From DATKMG01 sp035541995 (GTDB taxonomy: Bacteria > Acidobacteriota > Terriglobia > Versatilivoradales > Versatilivoraceae): DNA of 6,443 nt. Shown piece after piece: positions 6,126-6,443 of the stretch. The stretch is taken from the NCBI GenBank assembly GCA_035541995.1, contig DATKMG010000103.1, forward strand, positions 1 through 6,443, read 5' to 3'. The notes below the pieces were generated by a model. The model searched no databases, was not told the origin of the DNA, and saw nothing but the letters and a program-made list of their open reading frames with translations. Each line of letters starts with the position of its first letter. The first letter of the stretch is position 1. A program made the translations under genes and the position numbers.

Positions 6126-6443
6126 ATGGATGAACAAGATGGAAAGAAACACTTCTCTCATATGCCTCGAGGAGAACTCGGCGAGTCAGCCGAGAATGCG
6201 TCCAATCAAGGTGGGGATGCTGAACTCCTGAGTCTATTGCGGCATTGGCGAGTACCGAAGACGAGTCTGGAGCTCGATCAAAGAGTGCTGGCCGGCTATC
6301 GGAATCAGATTTCGTGGACTGACCGATGGAGGCGTTTGTTCTTTCGTCCTATTTCAGTTCCTCTGCCCTTAGCAGCAGCGTTCTTACTAGTCCTAGTCTT
6401 CCTGGCATGGCGAAGCGCGGTACCCCCAAAGGCTTTAAGTCTT
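6126..6443 (+). CDS. Probable anti-sigma factor, single-pass membrane protein (partial)
   Basis: This is the first 106 codons of a gene running off the right edge. Its product has a hydrophilic N-terminal part (residues 1-75), then a hydrophobic segment VPLPLAAAFLLVLVFLAW (78-95) that should cross the inner membrane, and continues outside. The motif LLRHWRVPKTSLELDQRVLAGYR (35-59, quoted here for its VP..S..LD.RVL.GYR pattern) followed by WRRLFF and VPLP resembles small membrane proteins found after ECF sigma genes in acidobacteria. An anti-sigma role is inferred from this position: the cytoplasmic part would hold the sigma factor until a signal arrives. It has no cysteine and so is not a zinc-type (HxxxCxxC) anti-sigma. 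The ATG at 6126 lies 7 nt after AGGAGG (6113-6118), which is inside the sigma gene. An in-frame ATG at 6120 overlapping the sigma stop is too close to that signal. Confidence 0.75.
   Translation, partial: MDEQDGKKHFSHMPRGELGESAENASNQGGDAELLSLLRHWRVPKTSLELDQRVLAGYRNQISWTDRWRRLFFRPISVPLPLAAAFLLVLVFLAWRSAVPPKALSL

Noticed and set aside
5533..6161. Minus-strand frames opposite the sigma-factor gene
   Set aside because: They are shadows of the plus-strand ECF sigma gene, whose regions 2 and 4 are unmistakable.

Overview
The window most likely comes from an acidobacterium, probably a Solibacter-like or Koribacter-like soil lineage. The best evidence is the permease at 3461-4699. It starts like the 'acidobacterial duplicated orphan permease' (ADOP) branch of the MacB/FtsX family. 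The TlpA-type thioredoxin with its long N-terminal domain and the ECF sigma / small membrane protein pair also fit that group. This is judged from protein motifs alone.

Layout, left to right. (1) 1-432, minus: the catalytic part of a tyrosine recombinase, without its N-terminal domain and running off the left edge. (2) 504-851, minus: an intact HicB-type antitoxin preceded by only the last ~30 codons of its HicA toxin. (3) 877-2040, minus: a GC-rich gene for a polytopic membrane protein with three CxxC motifs, unlike its neighbours in composition. (4) 2143-2303: a short spacer with a perfect 14-bp palindrome. (5) 2304-3509, minus: two pieces of one periplasmic TlpA-like protein, split by a single in-frame TAG. 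(6) 3461-4699, minus: the first half of an ADOP permease, ending at the start of its fourth membrane helix and running out of frame into the TlpA gene. (7) 4768-4935: a promoter candidate, a pair of direct repeats and the 3' half of a tRNA-Arg(UCU). (8) 4936-5544: about 600 bases without a convincing gene. (9) 5545-6443, plus: an ECF sigma factor and a translationally coupled, probable anti-sigma membrane protein that runs off the right edge.

The main theme is decay. Five units are incomplete: integrase, hicA, tRNA, the permease, and the TlpA gene. A half tRNA beginning at the anticodon loop is what tyrosine recombinases leave at the far end of an integrated element, so the left ~4.9 kb reads as an eroded genomic island or integration hotspot. 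The sigma/anti-sigma operon on its right is intact as far as it is visible. No complete new system is evident. The items most worth following are the three-CxxC membrane protein, the amber-split TlpA gene, and the tRNA fragment with its adjacent repeats.
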